This document shows positions 27,601-35,261 of a DNA stretch of 64,000 nt, in pieces; position 1 is the stretch's first letter; each line of letters begins with the position of its first letter. A program made the position numbers and the translations under genes. The notes under the pieces were generated by a model. It worked only from the letters and a program-made list of their open reading frames with translations. It was not told where the DNA came from and did no database searches. Source of the DNA: Winogradskyella sp. (GTDB taxonomy: Bacteria; Bacteroidota; Bacteroidia; Flavobacteriales; Flavobacteriaceae); contig NZ_JANQIM010000011.1 in NCBI RefSeq assembly GCF_028282165.1, positions 62,001-126,000 on the forward strand. The letters are read 5' to 3'.

Positions 27601-27972
27601 TCGGTTTCTTACAAGTCCACCTTTCCAATCATCTGGAAACCCATTGACTCCTCGATCTATGGCACCTGGATTTATGTTCCATCCTAAACCTACCCAAGAG
27701 GCTTCTTGATCATAAGCGATACCGCCATGATAGTTTAAAGAAATAGGATAGCCACCTTCTGGAGACGGAACATTCAATAGCGGAAGCACATAACTAAAAT
27801 CTCCTGTGACTAAACTAACCATATCTGTGGCATCTACTGGTTCAAAACTTACAGCTTCGGGAGCTGTAGGACCGTTATTATTGGCCCATAGACTATTTAT
27901 CGGAAATAGCGTAGTCAGAAAATTTAGTGTTAAAAAAACAGCTATAATTCTGTGAGAAAGTTTGGGTCTCAT
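21643..27972 (-). CDS. Giant exported protein with SpvB/TcB-like N-terminal region, RHS partner
   Basis: The 2109-residue protein has a signal peptide ending near SLWA. It then has VSLVTGDFSYVLPLLNVPSP and ISLNYHGGIAYDQEASWVGL, motifs found at the start of SpvB/TcB-type and large Bacteroidota RHS-associated proteins. A Gly/Ser-rich beta region covers about residues 150-290. A long strand-rich middle contains RHS-like units (YVYDLKTDELTYILDANNMA, FVYDDAGRLYKTY). A Cys-rich spot (CRCCNDDG) and a final 350-residue region end the protein. It is encoded immediately upstream of the RHS protein. In Tc toxins the B and C subunits form one shell, so the two may assemble together; this is inference. 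Confidence 0.85.
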   Translation of the reverse strand: MRPKLSHRIIAVFLTLNFLTTLFPINSLWANNNGPTAPEAVSFEPVDATDMVSLVTGDFSYVLPLLNVPSPEGGYPISLNYHGGIAYDQEASWVGLGWNINPGAIDRGVNGFPDDWKGGLVRNRNYYNYEAHNVDIGIQAGISEAVTIDVGIGFGWDSNGSRSGMINLGGNIGKKDSKFHYGGNVSLGYSNTQGIIANMGVGGSYGKKGGNRAGINGSAGTGGVGIGANYSIANEVTNSDGKASTSYNSLGISLSSNGGFSGSFSSSAGIGSASFSINNSQSGKLTETSFGFNIPIIPKVLSLKFQKRKVQYELDETYANFVYGPLYYNEMPNLQGLDDSYATVLGAEHDRDYYMDAYEQQLPQSQKELVEFKDAFERQKYAFTQPSYDSFQVNAQGLNGQMRPRLLENGNLVAKSLKLEYNSDKTGAGIKSGNAFIPVSGNLSSQDILNIYNNCASDILASTLIPIDGFETYTEQSAIVNWNYNHGRKFTNTFGGLGASANDPNKINFYFDNSYPSSLIVNSSTIPSGSINGSNINSYVGNSNNKISSRQENINYVETFTNEQMSSTTFASQNNILEPFNGDNIYNRQADAGYTPEGIGGFRVTTPDGKTYHYSLPVYHFEEFYRQKKMNPDTYEFFSEHSFYHEQRKVEPYATHWVLTAITGPDYYKTDANRKYPNEDDYGYWIRFDYGKWTDGHVWRSPYDGYVDLNLNQEWVQNQATQEYGWGRKQLTYLNKIVTRTHTALFVKSVREDSKGKQIGVPNATISNPNRFPSFEGDYRIYYPIQSGLKLDEIILLKNEYDNSSSQAQIQSIISNPSSSVTVPWVSPMKRPYNSNNNQITYTINNQQNVLDNGDFVLDSNNEYAIYNNALKIIKFDQDYSLATNTPNSFAPAQNGVNAKGRLTLNSVKTLGKKAYDYMPPYSFSYIGKNIAYQPCPSSSNCDKDAWGYHNTIPELWSMNEIKTPTGSTLEIGYEEDDYWTEAFARRYWDDFLKFKIIPSPSWSAGSEFLLEIRNDDNASSQVTVNDFRDYFVEGEATAIEYWLCIMKNTCNLFGCETDREKFSMPATELIVEEVTANRLLLKGVFGQDMNILELDRASDAAGFFSYTYGSHSNQGSNPPQKEFGECPSSGGSNYHRHGMYYNLVANKVPGSGTGGGVRVKTITAIDENANRYAIEHSYQDPIKDRTSGITSFAPVKGVKYVAYQAELPGPRVTYEYVTIREVEGNSGNSTFNGETVFHFNVLEPATDIFKKDITIGNLFKSTVVENTNLDPSKKLKAADIYLEDNTAMIGSVRSKTLYNNYGHLITKEENIYKPIEELKNSDKGSIQESFHSMKSIYNYDHDYVKFNTGFDLYFVNYKQSVECNYNNTLTARDRYLNVSTKITYPVYQEASINYGNGFKTTTEFSSPDSKTNEFLVARTTLADGTQVISKKVPAYTKYPEMGSKVDNPTYKNMLTQEAMVVASTGGQTLNASITTWNDRWHYRNTDGTKTTESGVWRKHKNYVWKDDINPVTGTYNTPVSSAVDYFNWGVGEPTSDKWQKASEITEYTRWSSPVETKDINGNYASSKMSDNYSKVIASGNAAQNEMYYSGMEYTEGGNYLDPEIIGASYQSSAMAHTGKYSAKLETNNAITVALNHGQMSSDKYKLSVWVDVNNYQKLMFKKGSTTESFNGETVFACEWVQLNHYFNIPDNSATVDYGVINLDNTTYVDDLRIHPVYASMNSYVYDLKTDELTYILDANNMASKFVYDDAGRLYKTYKEIETPSTQTSTFVNGGFKLVNKYRYNYKDGPDVLANWPVQEECRCCNDDGQDSPPDPSDDNDPVIVGDDPCDFKYESLLSATIEASRRSSLMQTFIINHPCIKNPDVLQAAGLSPIRWRWITDYTTKTFSEYVDGGIAQQVPFAIVPCKSGKGQFNKAWIVEALIPTLDGKPVIVKQEVIESGCKFTLSNEKWADIEISTDYGACSEQNKYRFRPYVINPLHENYSYQYRTFNHISDQWSSFMPVSNNKNTFCGEIFYVRNQKCKSGYSNYQTIQYRVLDNENGDLYQSNPMDVYLDCTTVTDESKILPPLGEHAEFSESGTVVEKDRDGKIVNVYNINKQSGNFNVIKH

Positions 27973-27979
27973 ATTTATC

Positions 27980-28564
27980 TTATTTTAGTGTATTTAAAAT
28001 CTTATTAATGTCAAGGTTTAAAGTGAGTATTCCACCGAAAATGGTTCTATCTGTTCCACCAACATCATATAAAGCCGTAAAACCATAGTCTAATTTTAGT
28101 AACAATTCTAGATAATCTAAAAGATGGTATCCTATCCCTAATTGTATTCCAATATTTGTGCTTTCATATAATGATTTTACATCTGTGTTATTTGCTTCTG
28201 CACTTGATAGTAGAGAAAATCTAGGGCCTAACTCAAAAAAGAAACCTTTGCTGTAAGAACTTCCTGGGACGTATTTAATAGCTGGGCTAAAGTCAATAAA
28301 TGAAAAATCAACATCACCACCTACATTTAATGTTTTTTGATTATAAGCAACATACAGTATGGCACCTATTTTGTCAGAGATTTGATAGTCTCCATAGCCA
28401 CCAACATATATTTTAAATTTTGTTGTTCCAGATTCATTTTGCAAACCACCGCTTGATTGAATTTCATAAAGATTACCACCTAAAGTAATACCGTAATCAA
28501 AGCTTTGAGACCATAGGCCATAGCTATAGAATAAAAGGACTAATGGTAATAGAATAAATTTCAT
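27980..28564 (-). CDS. Outer-membrane beta-barrel protein
   Basis: The 194-residue product has a signal peptide (MKFILLPLVLLFYSYGLWSQ). Repeated amphipathic strands have Tyr/Phe/Gly patterns typical of OmpX/PorT-like 8-stranded barrels (LGGNLYEIQ, IGAILYVAYNQ, FFFELGPRFSL, IGIQLGIGYHL). It sits between the lipoprotein and the 2109-residue gene in a tight operon, so it may be an outer-membrane accessory for the giant proteins. Confidence 0.82.
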   Translation of the reverse strand: MKFILLPLVLLFYSYGLWSQSFDYGITLGGNLYEIQSSGGLQNESGTTKFKIYVGGYGDYQISDKIGAILYVAYNQKTLNVGGDVDFSFIDFSPAIKYVPGSSYSKGFFFELGPRFSLLSSAEANNTDVKSLYESTNIGIQLGIGYHLLDYLELLLKLDYGFTALYDVGGTDRTIFGGILTLNLDINKILNTLK

Positions 28565-28567
28565 GAA

Positions 28568-29248
28568 CTAAAGATTTAATCGCGGTTCGTTTATGATTTT
28601 ATCTGTATTTATTTTAAACTTTACTTCACCAGTATAAAGGCCTAAATCTTCTATTGTGAGGTTTAGCACATCATTTTTACTGAGCAATTCTTCATTTCTC
28701 GGATATACAAACATTATAGTTGTTGCACTGCTCATACCATACATTCTTGGGTAAACAAAATCCAATACTTCTAGAGTGTCCTTACTTTTTGTAAATAGAT
28801 GTACTTTCTTATTCATATTAAATGCCAATTGGTTAACCATGTCACCAAACTCATTTTGGTTTTTTGGTGCAGTACTGAGAAGCTCTTGATTGTTTTTACT
28901 CATGCTAAGATTAAAGTACATGTACTTGCCGTATTTGTCTTTAAGTTCTTTTAGTCTATTCTTTGTCACCCCTCCATTGCCAATTTCTTGCTTAACCAAC
29001 AGATCTGTTGGCCTATACATTAAGCTAAACTCCACACCATTCACTGACTTGCGTTGCATATAGCCATTAGAATCATCTTGTATAAAATTCATTAATTCTC
29101 TTTCGGAATCAAACGTGCTATGGCTGCATCCTAAGCAGCTTATAACACAGGCTATTAATAAGCAAATTTCTATCTTGCACCATCGCTGAGACTTTAAGCA
29201 ACACAAAATTGAAGGAATGATATTATTTCGCACCTTTAAATTCTGCAT
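28568..29248 (-). CDS. Unrecognised lipoprotein in the giant-protein operon
   Basis: The 226-residue frame has a long N-terminus ending in a hydrophobic stretch and lipobox (CLLIACVISCLGC, Cys about 41). The mature part is soluble and strand-rich. The frame's first ATG lies 26 bp inside the upstream Skp-like gene, so an internal alternative start may be used. No family is recognised. Operon position between the chaperone and the barrel protein points to the outer membrane. Confidence 0.72.
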   Translation of the reverse strand: MQNLKVRNNIIPSILCCLKSQRWCKIEICLLIACVISCLGCSHSTFDSERELMNFIQDDSNGYMQRKSVNGVEFSLMYRPTDLLVKQEIGNGGVTKNRLKELKDKYGKYMYFNLSMSKNNQELLSTAPKNQNEFGDMVNQLAFNMNKKVHLFTKSKDTLEVLDFVYPRMYGMSSATTIMFVYPRNEELLSKNDVLNLTIEDLGLYTGEVKFKINTDKIINEPRLNL

Positions 29249-29759
29249 TCAGTCCTTTAAGTATTTCATCTGTTAAGTCTGTAGCATCGTGCGCATACAT
29301 TATATTACCGCCACCACTAGCACCAAAGATGATCTTATAACCATTATCCTTGCCGTATTGCTTTACGTAATCATTAATATCATTAATAACGGTTTGAGTG
29401 GCTTTTTTATCCTCATCCTGTATTTGCTTTTGTATGGCTTGTTGGTAATTATTGATCTGCTGTTGTTTGTTGCCCAATAATTTTTGCTTTAGCTCTAATT
29501 CTGTTTTAGATAGTTTAGAGCGTTCTTTTTCATAGCTTCTTAATTCATTTTGCCAGTCGACCATTAAGCTGTCCACATTGGCATTAAGGGTTTTTGCTTT
29601 TGCTTCAAATTCCGTTCTAACCACCTTAGTGCGCTCGTAGCCTTCCATTAATTGATTGACGTCGACATACACCAGCTCTGAAGAGGATTGTAAATAAAAG
29701 AAAGTAAATACCGAAAGAACTAGAGCCAATAAGGCTAAGGAGAATGAGAGTTTGTTCAT
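29223..29759 (-). CDS. Skp/OmpH-family periplasmic chaperone
   Basis: The 178-residue protein has one N-terminal membrane/signal segment (about 7-25). VYVDVNQLMEGYERTKVVRT follows, then a long Lys/Glu/Gln coiled-coil tentacle (about 55-125), then the conserved closing block YKIIFGASGGGNIMYAHDAT/DLTDEILKGLN. This is the domain order of Skp/OmpH. In Gram-negative bacteria Skp holds unfolded outer-membrane and exported proteins. As first gene of the leftward operon with two giant exported proteins, it may be their dedicated holdase. Confidence 0.88.
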   Translation of the reverse strand: MNKLSFSLALLALVLSVFTFFYLQSSSELVYVDVNQLMEGYERTKVVRTEFEAKAKTLNANVDSLMVDWQNELRSYEKERSKLSKTELELKQKLLGNKQQQINNYQQAIQKQIQDEDKKATQTVINDINDYVKQYGKDNGYKIIFGASGGGNIMYAHDATDLTDEILKGLNAEFKGAK

Positions 29760-29829
29760 GTAGGGATTAACTGATTTGATTTTAGATGTTAAAATTAATC
29801 AACGAATTTTCAAAAACGCTTGAAATACA

Positions 29830-29846
29830 CCTTACTTTTAGTAAGG
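29830..29846. promoter_or_regulatory. CCTTAC-N5-GTAAGG palindrome, site 1
   Basis: A perfect 6-bp inverted repeat with a 5-bp spacer lies between the divergent Skp-like gene (start 71 bp away) and response-regulator gene (start 115 bp away). Further half sites GTAAGG at 29863-29868 and CCTTAT near 29889 follow. The same palindrome recurs upstream of the pseudopilin operon, so it is a good candidate operator for the response regulator. Confidence 0.65.
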
Positions 29847-29960
29847 TTAAAACTTATTTTTTGTAAGGTTTTACTGTTGTGATAAAAACCTTATATTTAG
29901 ATACCCTTAATTAAAACTAGTAGTTCTTTTTAAAAAGTGTAATTTCTAATTTGCTATTTT

Positions 29961-30635
29961 ATGAAACAGCCAATCAATATATTACTAGTAGATGACCATC
30001 TGATTATCTTAGATGCCTACAAGAATTCTTTAGAGCAAATCAGCCTGCAGGACGATAATCTAACATTTAAAATAGATTATGCCAAGAGTGGTGATTCAGC
30101 TTTATCAATATTTAAAAGTCAATTGCCTAAGAATCCCTACGACATTGTATTCTTGGATATTAGGCTGCCTTCTGAAGACTCAAAATATACCAATGGTGAA
30201 GAACTGGCTATTATCTTTAAAGAGTTGTCTCCAAAAACTAAAACCATCATGATCACTGGGCATTATGATGCGCTTTTGTTCCATGATATTTTGCACAATA
30301 TCAATCCTGATGGTTTACTCTTTAAAAGCGATGTAGGAATGAAAACCATTAGTGATGTTGTTTATAGTATTTTAGACGGCATTCCTTTTTACAGCTCGAG
30401 TATATTACAATTAATCCGTAAGAATTTTTCGAGCAAAATTAGCTTGGACGAAACCGACAAATTATTGCTTTATAAAATAGCAAAAGGCACAAAGACAAAA
30501 GATTTAAAAAAAACAGTACCTTTATCTCAGGCTGGAATAGAACGCCGAAAACGCTATCTCAAAGAAGTTTTTAAAACTCAAAAACAAGACGATCAGGCCT
30601 TAATAAAATCAGCCGAAAAAAAAGGATTTCTTTAA
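29961..30635 (+). CDS. Response regulator for the secretion locus
   Basis: The 224-residue protein has a receiver domain (about 5-130) with acidic pair D11/D12, phospho-acceptor D66 (VFLDIRLP), T99 (IMITGH) and K122 (LLFKSD). It also has a C-terminal helical region (about 155-224) that probably binds DNA; it is not a textbook LuxR motif (LSQAGIERRKRYLKEVFKT fits a recognition helix region). No histidine kinase is encoded nearby. It lies between the divergent giant-protein and secretion operons and is flanked by identical palindromes, so it is likely their regulator. Confidence 0.88.
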   Translation: MKQPINILLVDDHLIILDAYKNSLEQISLQDDNLTFKIDYAKSGDSALSIFKSQLPKNPYDIVFLDIRLPSEDSKYTNGEELAIIFKELSPKTKTIMITGHYDALLFHDILHNINPDGLLFKSDVGMKTISDVVYSILDGIPFYSSSILQLIRKNFSSKISLDETDKLLLYKIAKGTKTKDLKKTVPLSQAGIERRKRYLKEVFKTQKQDDQALIKSAEKKGFL

Positions 30636-30643
30636 GCTACAAA

Positions 30644-30684
30644 CCTTACAAAAAGTAAGGGTGCGCCATACCTTTTGTAAGGTC
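30644..30684. promoter_or_regulatory. CCTTAC-N5-GTAAGG palindrome, site 2, plus adjacent half site
   Basis: CCTTAC (30644-30649), five A, GTAAGG (30655-30660) repeats site 1 with the same spacing. A second imperfect copy, ACCTTTTGTAAGGT (30670-30683), follows. The cluster lies 58-98 bp upstream of the pseudopilin start codon and just after the response-regulator stop. It suits an operator of the rightward secretion operon. Confidence 0.65.
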
Positions 30685-30741
30685 TATTTATAATGCTCAT
30701 AAAAACATATCACTATATTAGTTAATTTAATTTTTCAAACT

Positions 30742-31134
30742 ATGAAAGTCGCAGGTTACAATCTTCAAGAGGTTTTAGTCGTTTTGGTTATAATCGGTAT
30801 TTTACTTTTGTTAGCCTTGCCCAATTTAATGCCGTTGATAAGCAAGGCCAAAAGTACGGAAGCACAATTGCAATTAAACCACATTTATAATTCCCAGACC
30901 ACATATCGTTACATGTACTCAAAATACTCCCTTGACTTGAGTGAAATAGATTTTGAGGCACCAAAAACAGTAAATGAAGGGGGAAGAGCTGTCTATCGCT
31001 ATGAAATCTTAAGTGCTACGAATAATAGTTTTAAGGCACGAGCCACTGCAGTAGAAGATTTTGATGGAGACGGGATTTTTAATGTTTGGGAAATCGATGA
31101 AAACGGTGCTCCAAAACAAATTGTAAAAGATTAG
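30742..31134 (+). CDS. gspG: Major pseudopilin (GspG-like)
   Basis: The 130-residue protein has a five-residue leader ending in Gly (MKVAG), then YNLQEVLVVLVIIGILLLLA with Glu at +5. Position +1 is Tyr instead of the usual Phe. The globular part ends with DFDGDGIFNVWEIDENG, an Asp-rich loop like the calcium site of GspG. It is the first gene of the rightward machine operon, and prepilin peptidase is encoded next. A type IV pilin is possible, but the calcium-loop-like end favours GspG. Confidence 0.85.
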   Translation: MKVAGYNLQEVLVVLVIIGILLLLALPNLMPLISKAKSTEAQLQLNHIYNSQTTYRYMYSKYSLDLSEIDFEAPKTVNEGGRAVYRYEILSATNNSFKARATAVEDFDGDGIFNVWEIDENGAPKQIVKD

Positions 31135-31616
31135 TGATTGTTGTAAAAATTGTCTTGATTATGAGTTTATTGTTCGTGTTTTATCAAGATGTTAAAGAAC
31201 GGTTAGTTTATTGGTTTTTGTTTCCTGTAATAGCAATTTGTTCGGGCATATTATTGTATAACAATATGTTTTATGAAGCTATTAAAACAACTTTAATTAT
31301 CAACTTTGCCTTTGTTTTGTTTCTTGTTTTAGTTGTTCTTGGTTATTCAAAGTTCAAGCTAAATACATCTATATCACAGACCTTTGGTCTGGGCGACACC
31401 TTACTTTTCTTTGCTTTGGCATTTACATTTTCTAGCATCTCTTTTTTGGTCTTATTCGTATTTGGCCTAATTTTTTCCTTAACACTTCATCTCTTAATAA
31501 AAAGAAGATCGGTAGAACATAAAACAGTGCCTTTGGCTGGATATTTAAGCTTATTTTTTGCGATAGCTTATGTATCGCATTGGACAGGCATCTTAAAATC
31601 AGTGTATTCAATTTAA
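31134..31616 (+). CDS. Prepilin peptidase (A24 family, short form)
   Basis: The 160-residue polytopic aspartyl protease cleaves prepilin leaders on the cytoplasmic side. The two catalytic aspartates are visible in FYQDVKER (D19) and FGLGDTLL (D88, the GxGD motif). The N-terminal methyltransferase domain with its cysteines, present in PilD, is absent, so this is the short type. The GTG start overlaps the stop of the pseudopilin gene by one base. Confidence 0.88.
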   Translation: MIVVKIVLIMSLLFVFYQDVKERLVYWFLFPVIAICSGILLYNNMFYEAIKTTLIINFAFVLFLVLVVLGYSKFKLNTSISQTFGLGDTLLFFALAFTFSSISFLVLFVFGLIFSLTLHLLIKRRSVEHKTVPLAGYLSLFFAIAYVSHWTGILKSVYSI

Positions 31617-33025
31617 TTTTGGGAGATACCTTTAACATACCAACGGATTTATTACAACTTGTGTCTAGCGAGCAAGCTTACCATTATAGAATCATACCTG
31701 TAGAAGCACAAAATGGCACCTTGCATTTTAAGTCTGATCAAGTTTCAGAGTCTTTAAAACAGGAACTCGAAATCGTACTCAATAAGAACATTGAACTTAT
31801 TGAAGATAGCACGGAAAACATACAACAATACTTATCGGTTAACTTTAGGCAGAGCAACAAAAGTGAATCGGAAGATTTGCATTACAGTACTGATTTTTTA
31901 GAAAAATTATTGCTTACGGCCAAGGACGTGGGTAGTAGTGATATTCATTTTGAGCCCTATGAGCATAAATGCAGAGTGCGTCTACGATTGGATGGTAAAC
32001 TCAAAGAACAGTTTGTTATTTCCCTACAGGAATATCCTGTAATTGTCAATAAATTAAAAATCAAAGCTGGGCTCGACATTTCAGAAAAACGATTACCGCA
32101 AGACGGTCGTATTACGGTTAAGACCAATACCGATGAGTTCGATATACGTGTATCGTCATTACCGACCTTACATGGCGAAAAAATAGTACTTCGAATATTG
32201 AGTAAGGATGCCAATCAAATTAATTTGGAAGAATTAGGGTTTACTGCTTCGGAGCTCAAAACCTATAAAGAAACAGTAAAAAAGCCTAATGGTATTATCC
32301 TTATTTCTGGGCCAACGGGTTCTGGTAAGACCACAACACTATATGCGACCCTAAAGCTTTTAAACGATGATAAGACCAATATCCTAACAATAGAAGACCC
32401 AATCGAATATACGCTAGAGGGGATTAATCAAGTACAACTTAAAGAAAATATAGGGCTAGACTTTGCAAGCACCTTACGTACCTTTTTACGGCAAGACCCA
32501 GATATTATTATGGTTGGTGAGATTAGGGATGCTAAAACCGCCAACATGGCAATTAGAGCTGCATTAACAGGTCACTTGGTGTTATCGACCATACATACCA
32601 ATTCGGCATGGGCAACCATTTCGAGATTAGTAGATATGGGAATCCCTTCATTTTTAATTGCGAGTACACTGAATGTTAGCGTAGCTCAACGCTTGGTGAG
32701 AAAACTATGTAATGATTGTAAGGAAGAGGTTAGTGTATCAAAAGACGCATTTCCTTCTAATTTTAAGATTCCAAAAGATTTAAAAACACATTTTAAGGCT
32801 GTTGGATGCCACAAGTGTTATCACACGGGCTATCTAGGTAGAAAAGCGATTTACGAAATTATTCCTATAACCAAAACGTTAATTAACCATATTAGGCAAA
32901 ATGATTTAGAAATAGATGCTTACATTGAGGAGCACAATATAGGGACTTTAAAGAGTAATGCCATAGAACTCGTTAAAGCAGGAATTACGTCGGTTGATGA
33001 AGTTTATGCTTTGCTTTCGGATTGA
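31580..33025 (+). CDS. gspE: Secretion/pilus assembly ATPase GspE/PilB
   Basis: The 481-residue cytoplasmic motor has an N-terminal GspE/MshE-N type domain (NIPTDLLQLVSSEQAYHYRI). The ATPase follows with Walker A GPTGSGKT (244-251), Asp box NILTIEDPIEYT, Walker B DPDIIMVGEIRD (about 307-317) and His box GHLVLSTIHT (331-340). A CxxC...CxxC zinc site closes it (CNDC and CHKC). The start is a TTG that overlaps the peptidase gene by 37 bp. No ATG occurs before the conserved domain, so the TTG start is credible. Confidence 0.93.
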   Translation: MDRHLKISVFNLILGDTFNIPTDLLQLVSSEQAYHYRIIPVEAQNGTLHFKSDQVSESLKQELEIVLNKNIELIEDSTENIQQYLSVNFRQSNKSESEDLHYSTDFLEKLLLTAKDVGSSDIHFEPYEHKCRVRLRLDGKLKEQFVISLQEYPVIVNKLKIKAGLDISEKRLPQDGRITVKTNTDEFDIRVSSLPTLHGEKIVLRILSKDANQINLEELGFTASELKTYKETVKKPNGIILISGPTGSGKTTTLYATLKLLNDDKTNILTIEDPIEYTLEGINQVQLKENIGLDFASTLRTFLRQDPDIIMVGEIRDAKTANMAIRAALTGHLVLSTIHTNSAWATISRLVDMGIPSFLIASTLNVSVAQRLVRKLCNDCKEEVSVSKDAFPSNFKIPKDLKTHFKAVGCHKCYHTGYLGRKAIYEIIPITKTLINHIRQNDLEIDAYIEEHNIGTLKSNAIELVKAGITSVDEVYALLSD

Positions 33026-33074
33026 CAAAAAACTAAGAACTAATTAAATTGATTCCCCTTTCGTGGGAAATACC

Positions 33075-35261
33075 ATGAAAAAAATACTATATCTACTACT
33101 ACTACTAAGCGTTAGCATTTCGTTTGCCCAAGACGATGAAAGACGGCGTATAGAACAGCTTAAAAATCAGTTAGAGATTCTTTCAACAGAGGTTTCTGGC
33201 TTAAATGATGTCTTTAAAACGGAAATCAATGCTACTAATTTAACCTTAGCCAACCTGTTATTGGCTGTTGGCGACGTCCATCAGCTTAACATTAACCCTT
33301 CGGAAGAACTCAATAATCAAACCATTTCACCTAGTTTTCCCAATGTTATCGTCTCTGATCTTTTGGTGTTTTTATGTAAAGAGTACAGTTTAACAATAGA
33401 CTTTACAGGCACCATTATGTCTGTAAAACGTTATATAAAGGATATTCAGCAACCAGAAGAGCGCATTATTCCCATTATCTATAATCCCAATGATAATACC
33501 ATATCCATAGATGCTAAAAACGATAAATTATATGATGTCTTTAAGCGTATAATGGACGAGTCTGGTAAGAATTTAGTTTTTACACCAGGACTAGAGAACA
33601 ATCTTATAACAGCATATATTCAACAAATTCCTTTTGATTCAGCTATGGAAAATCTAGCCTTGGCTAACAACCTCTTTATGGAAAAATCAAAAGAAGGGTT
33701 TTATATTTTTGAAAATGATGCTGAAAATGAAGTCGTTAACCAAGGCAATGCGCAGCCAAGACAGCGACCAGCGAGACGGCGTAATTCTAACTTTTTCTTT
33801 AAAATCAAAAACCCCGAAAAACAACTTCTTGAGGTAGATTTTATAAACACACCAATTGTAGACATCATTAATGACATAGGTAATGCGCTCAATATAGATA
33901 TATTTACAGCCACACCTCTAGACGAAGCAGGAATTGCTACATTTAAAGCTAAGGCGATAAAGTTTGATGATTTACTGGTTAAGCTATTTGAATCGCAACC
34001 TATTTCTGCTGTAAACCAAAATGCCAATTCAAATCAAAATAGAAACGCTCAGGGAGGTTCTCAATCCAGACGTTTTAGTTTTAAAAAAGAGGGCAATATC
34101 TATTACTTCGGAACAGAAGATCAATTAAGCATACGAGAAATAGCAATTATACATTTGCAACACCGATCCGTAGAATTGTTATCAGACCCACAAGGCGGAC
34201 AAAGTCGCAGAAGTGCTGGTCGTAGTTTTAACTCAGGGTTTAATCAGGGGTTTAATAACACAGCATTCAATAATAGAAATCTTAATCAAACGAACAATAA
34301 CTTTAATTCTAATCAGAATAGAGGACAGCTAAACACAAATCAGAGTGGGAATTTTAATTCCTATTCTAATCAGGCAGAAGCCTTGGTAAATATCCTTCCC
34401 GACGAAGTAAAACAAGATTTGGATATTAAAGTCGATTTTGAACTCAATAGTTTTTACGTAAATGGTCCAAGTGCCAATATTGAACGCTTTAGAAAATTTA
34501 TAGAAAAAATCGATAAGCCTGTTCCCGTTGTGTTGATAGAAGTCATGATCTTGGAGGTAAACAGAACTTCTAGTGTAGAAACTGGTGTAAGTTGGGGTAT
34601 CGGAGAAGAGCCTACAACAACCCAAGGAAGTATTTTTCCAGAAACCGATTTAACCTTGGGCGCTAATACAGTCAACAGAATAATAGGCGGTTTTGATGGT
34701 TTTGGATCACTTAACATTGGTCGTGTAGTCCCTAACTTCTTTGCTACAATTAAAGCCATGGAGAGTAATGGTGACCTAAAAATTAGATCAACACCAAAAT
34801 TATCAACATTAAATGGACATAGGGCTACTTTTTCTAATGGGCAAACATCCTATTATACAATCACGGATCAAGCTGTAATTGGCTCTGACAATCCAGTAAC
34901 ACAAACTGCAGTTAATTTTGTTCCTATTGATGCTGAATTAGGTTTAACCATTAAGCCCTTGGTCTCTGGTGACGGACAAGTTACCTTAGACATCTTTGTT
35001 GTACAGTCTAACTTTGGTAATCGCATATCCGAAGATGCACCACCAGATATCAATTCTAGGGAGTTCAGTTCCATTATAAGGGTCAAGGACCAAGATATAG
35101 TAGTGCTTGGAGGCCTCGAAGAACAGTCTACTAATAATTCTGGTTCTGGCGTGCCTTTTTTAGCGAGGATCCCCATAATAAAGTGGTTGTTCAGTAAACG
35201 TGTACGAGAAGGGAGAAAGGCCAAACTAACGGTATTGATTAAACCTACAGTGATTAATTAA
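33075..35261 (+). CDS. gspD: Secretin GspD/PilQ-like outer-membrane channel
   Basis: The 728-residue protein has a signal peptide (MKKILYLLLLLSVSISFAQ). It has N-domains with STN-like and secretin-N folds. An Asn/Gln/Phe-rich low-complexity insert lies at about 385-445 (FNQGFNNTAFNNRNLNQTNN). The secretin domain contains STPKLSTLNGHRATFSNGQT, PIDAELGLTIKPLVSGDGQV and ends VPFLARIPIIKWLFSKRVRE. A GTG 12 bp upstream extends the frame, but the ATG at 33075 puts the signal peptide at the start. It forms the outer-membrane pore. Confidence 0.93.
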   Translation: MKKILYLLLLLSVSISFAQDDERRRIEQLKNQLEILSTEVSGLNDVFKTEINATNLTLANLLLAVGDVHQLNINPSEELNNQTISPSFPNVIVSDLLVFLCKEYSLTIDFTGTIMSVKRYIKDIQQPEERIIPIIYNPNDNTISIDAKNDKLYDVFKRIMDESGKNLVFTPGLENNLITAYIQQIPFDSAMENLALANNLFMEKSKEGFYIFENDAENEVVNQGNAQPRQRPARRRNSNFFFKIKNPEKQLLEVDFINTPIVDIINDIGNALNIDIFTATPLDEAGIATFKAKAIKFDDLLVKLFESQPISAVNQNANSNQNRNAQGGSQSRRFSFKKEGNIYYFGTEDQLSIREIAIIHLQHRSVELLSDPQGGQSRRSAGRSFNSGFNQGFNNTAFNNRNLNQTNNNFNSNQNRGQLNTNQSGNFNSYSNQAEALVNILPDEVKQDLDIKVDFELNSFYVNGPSANIERFRKFIEKIDKPVPVVLIEVMILEVNRTSSVETGVSWGIGEEPTTTQGSIFPETDLTLGANTVNRIIGGFDGFGSLNIGRVVPNFFATIKAMESNGDLKIRSTPKLSTLNGHRATFSNGQTSYYTITDQAVIGSDNPVTQTAVNFVPIDAELGLTIKPLVSGDGQVTLDIFVVQSNFGNRISEDAPPDINSREFSSIIRVKDQDIVVLGGLEEQSTNNSGSGVPFLARIPIIKWLFSKRVREGRKAKLTVLIKPTVIN

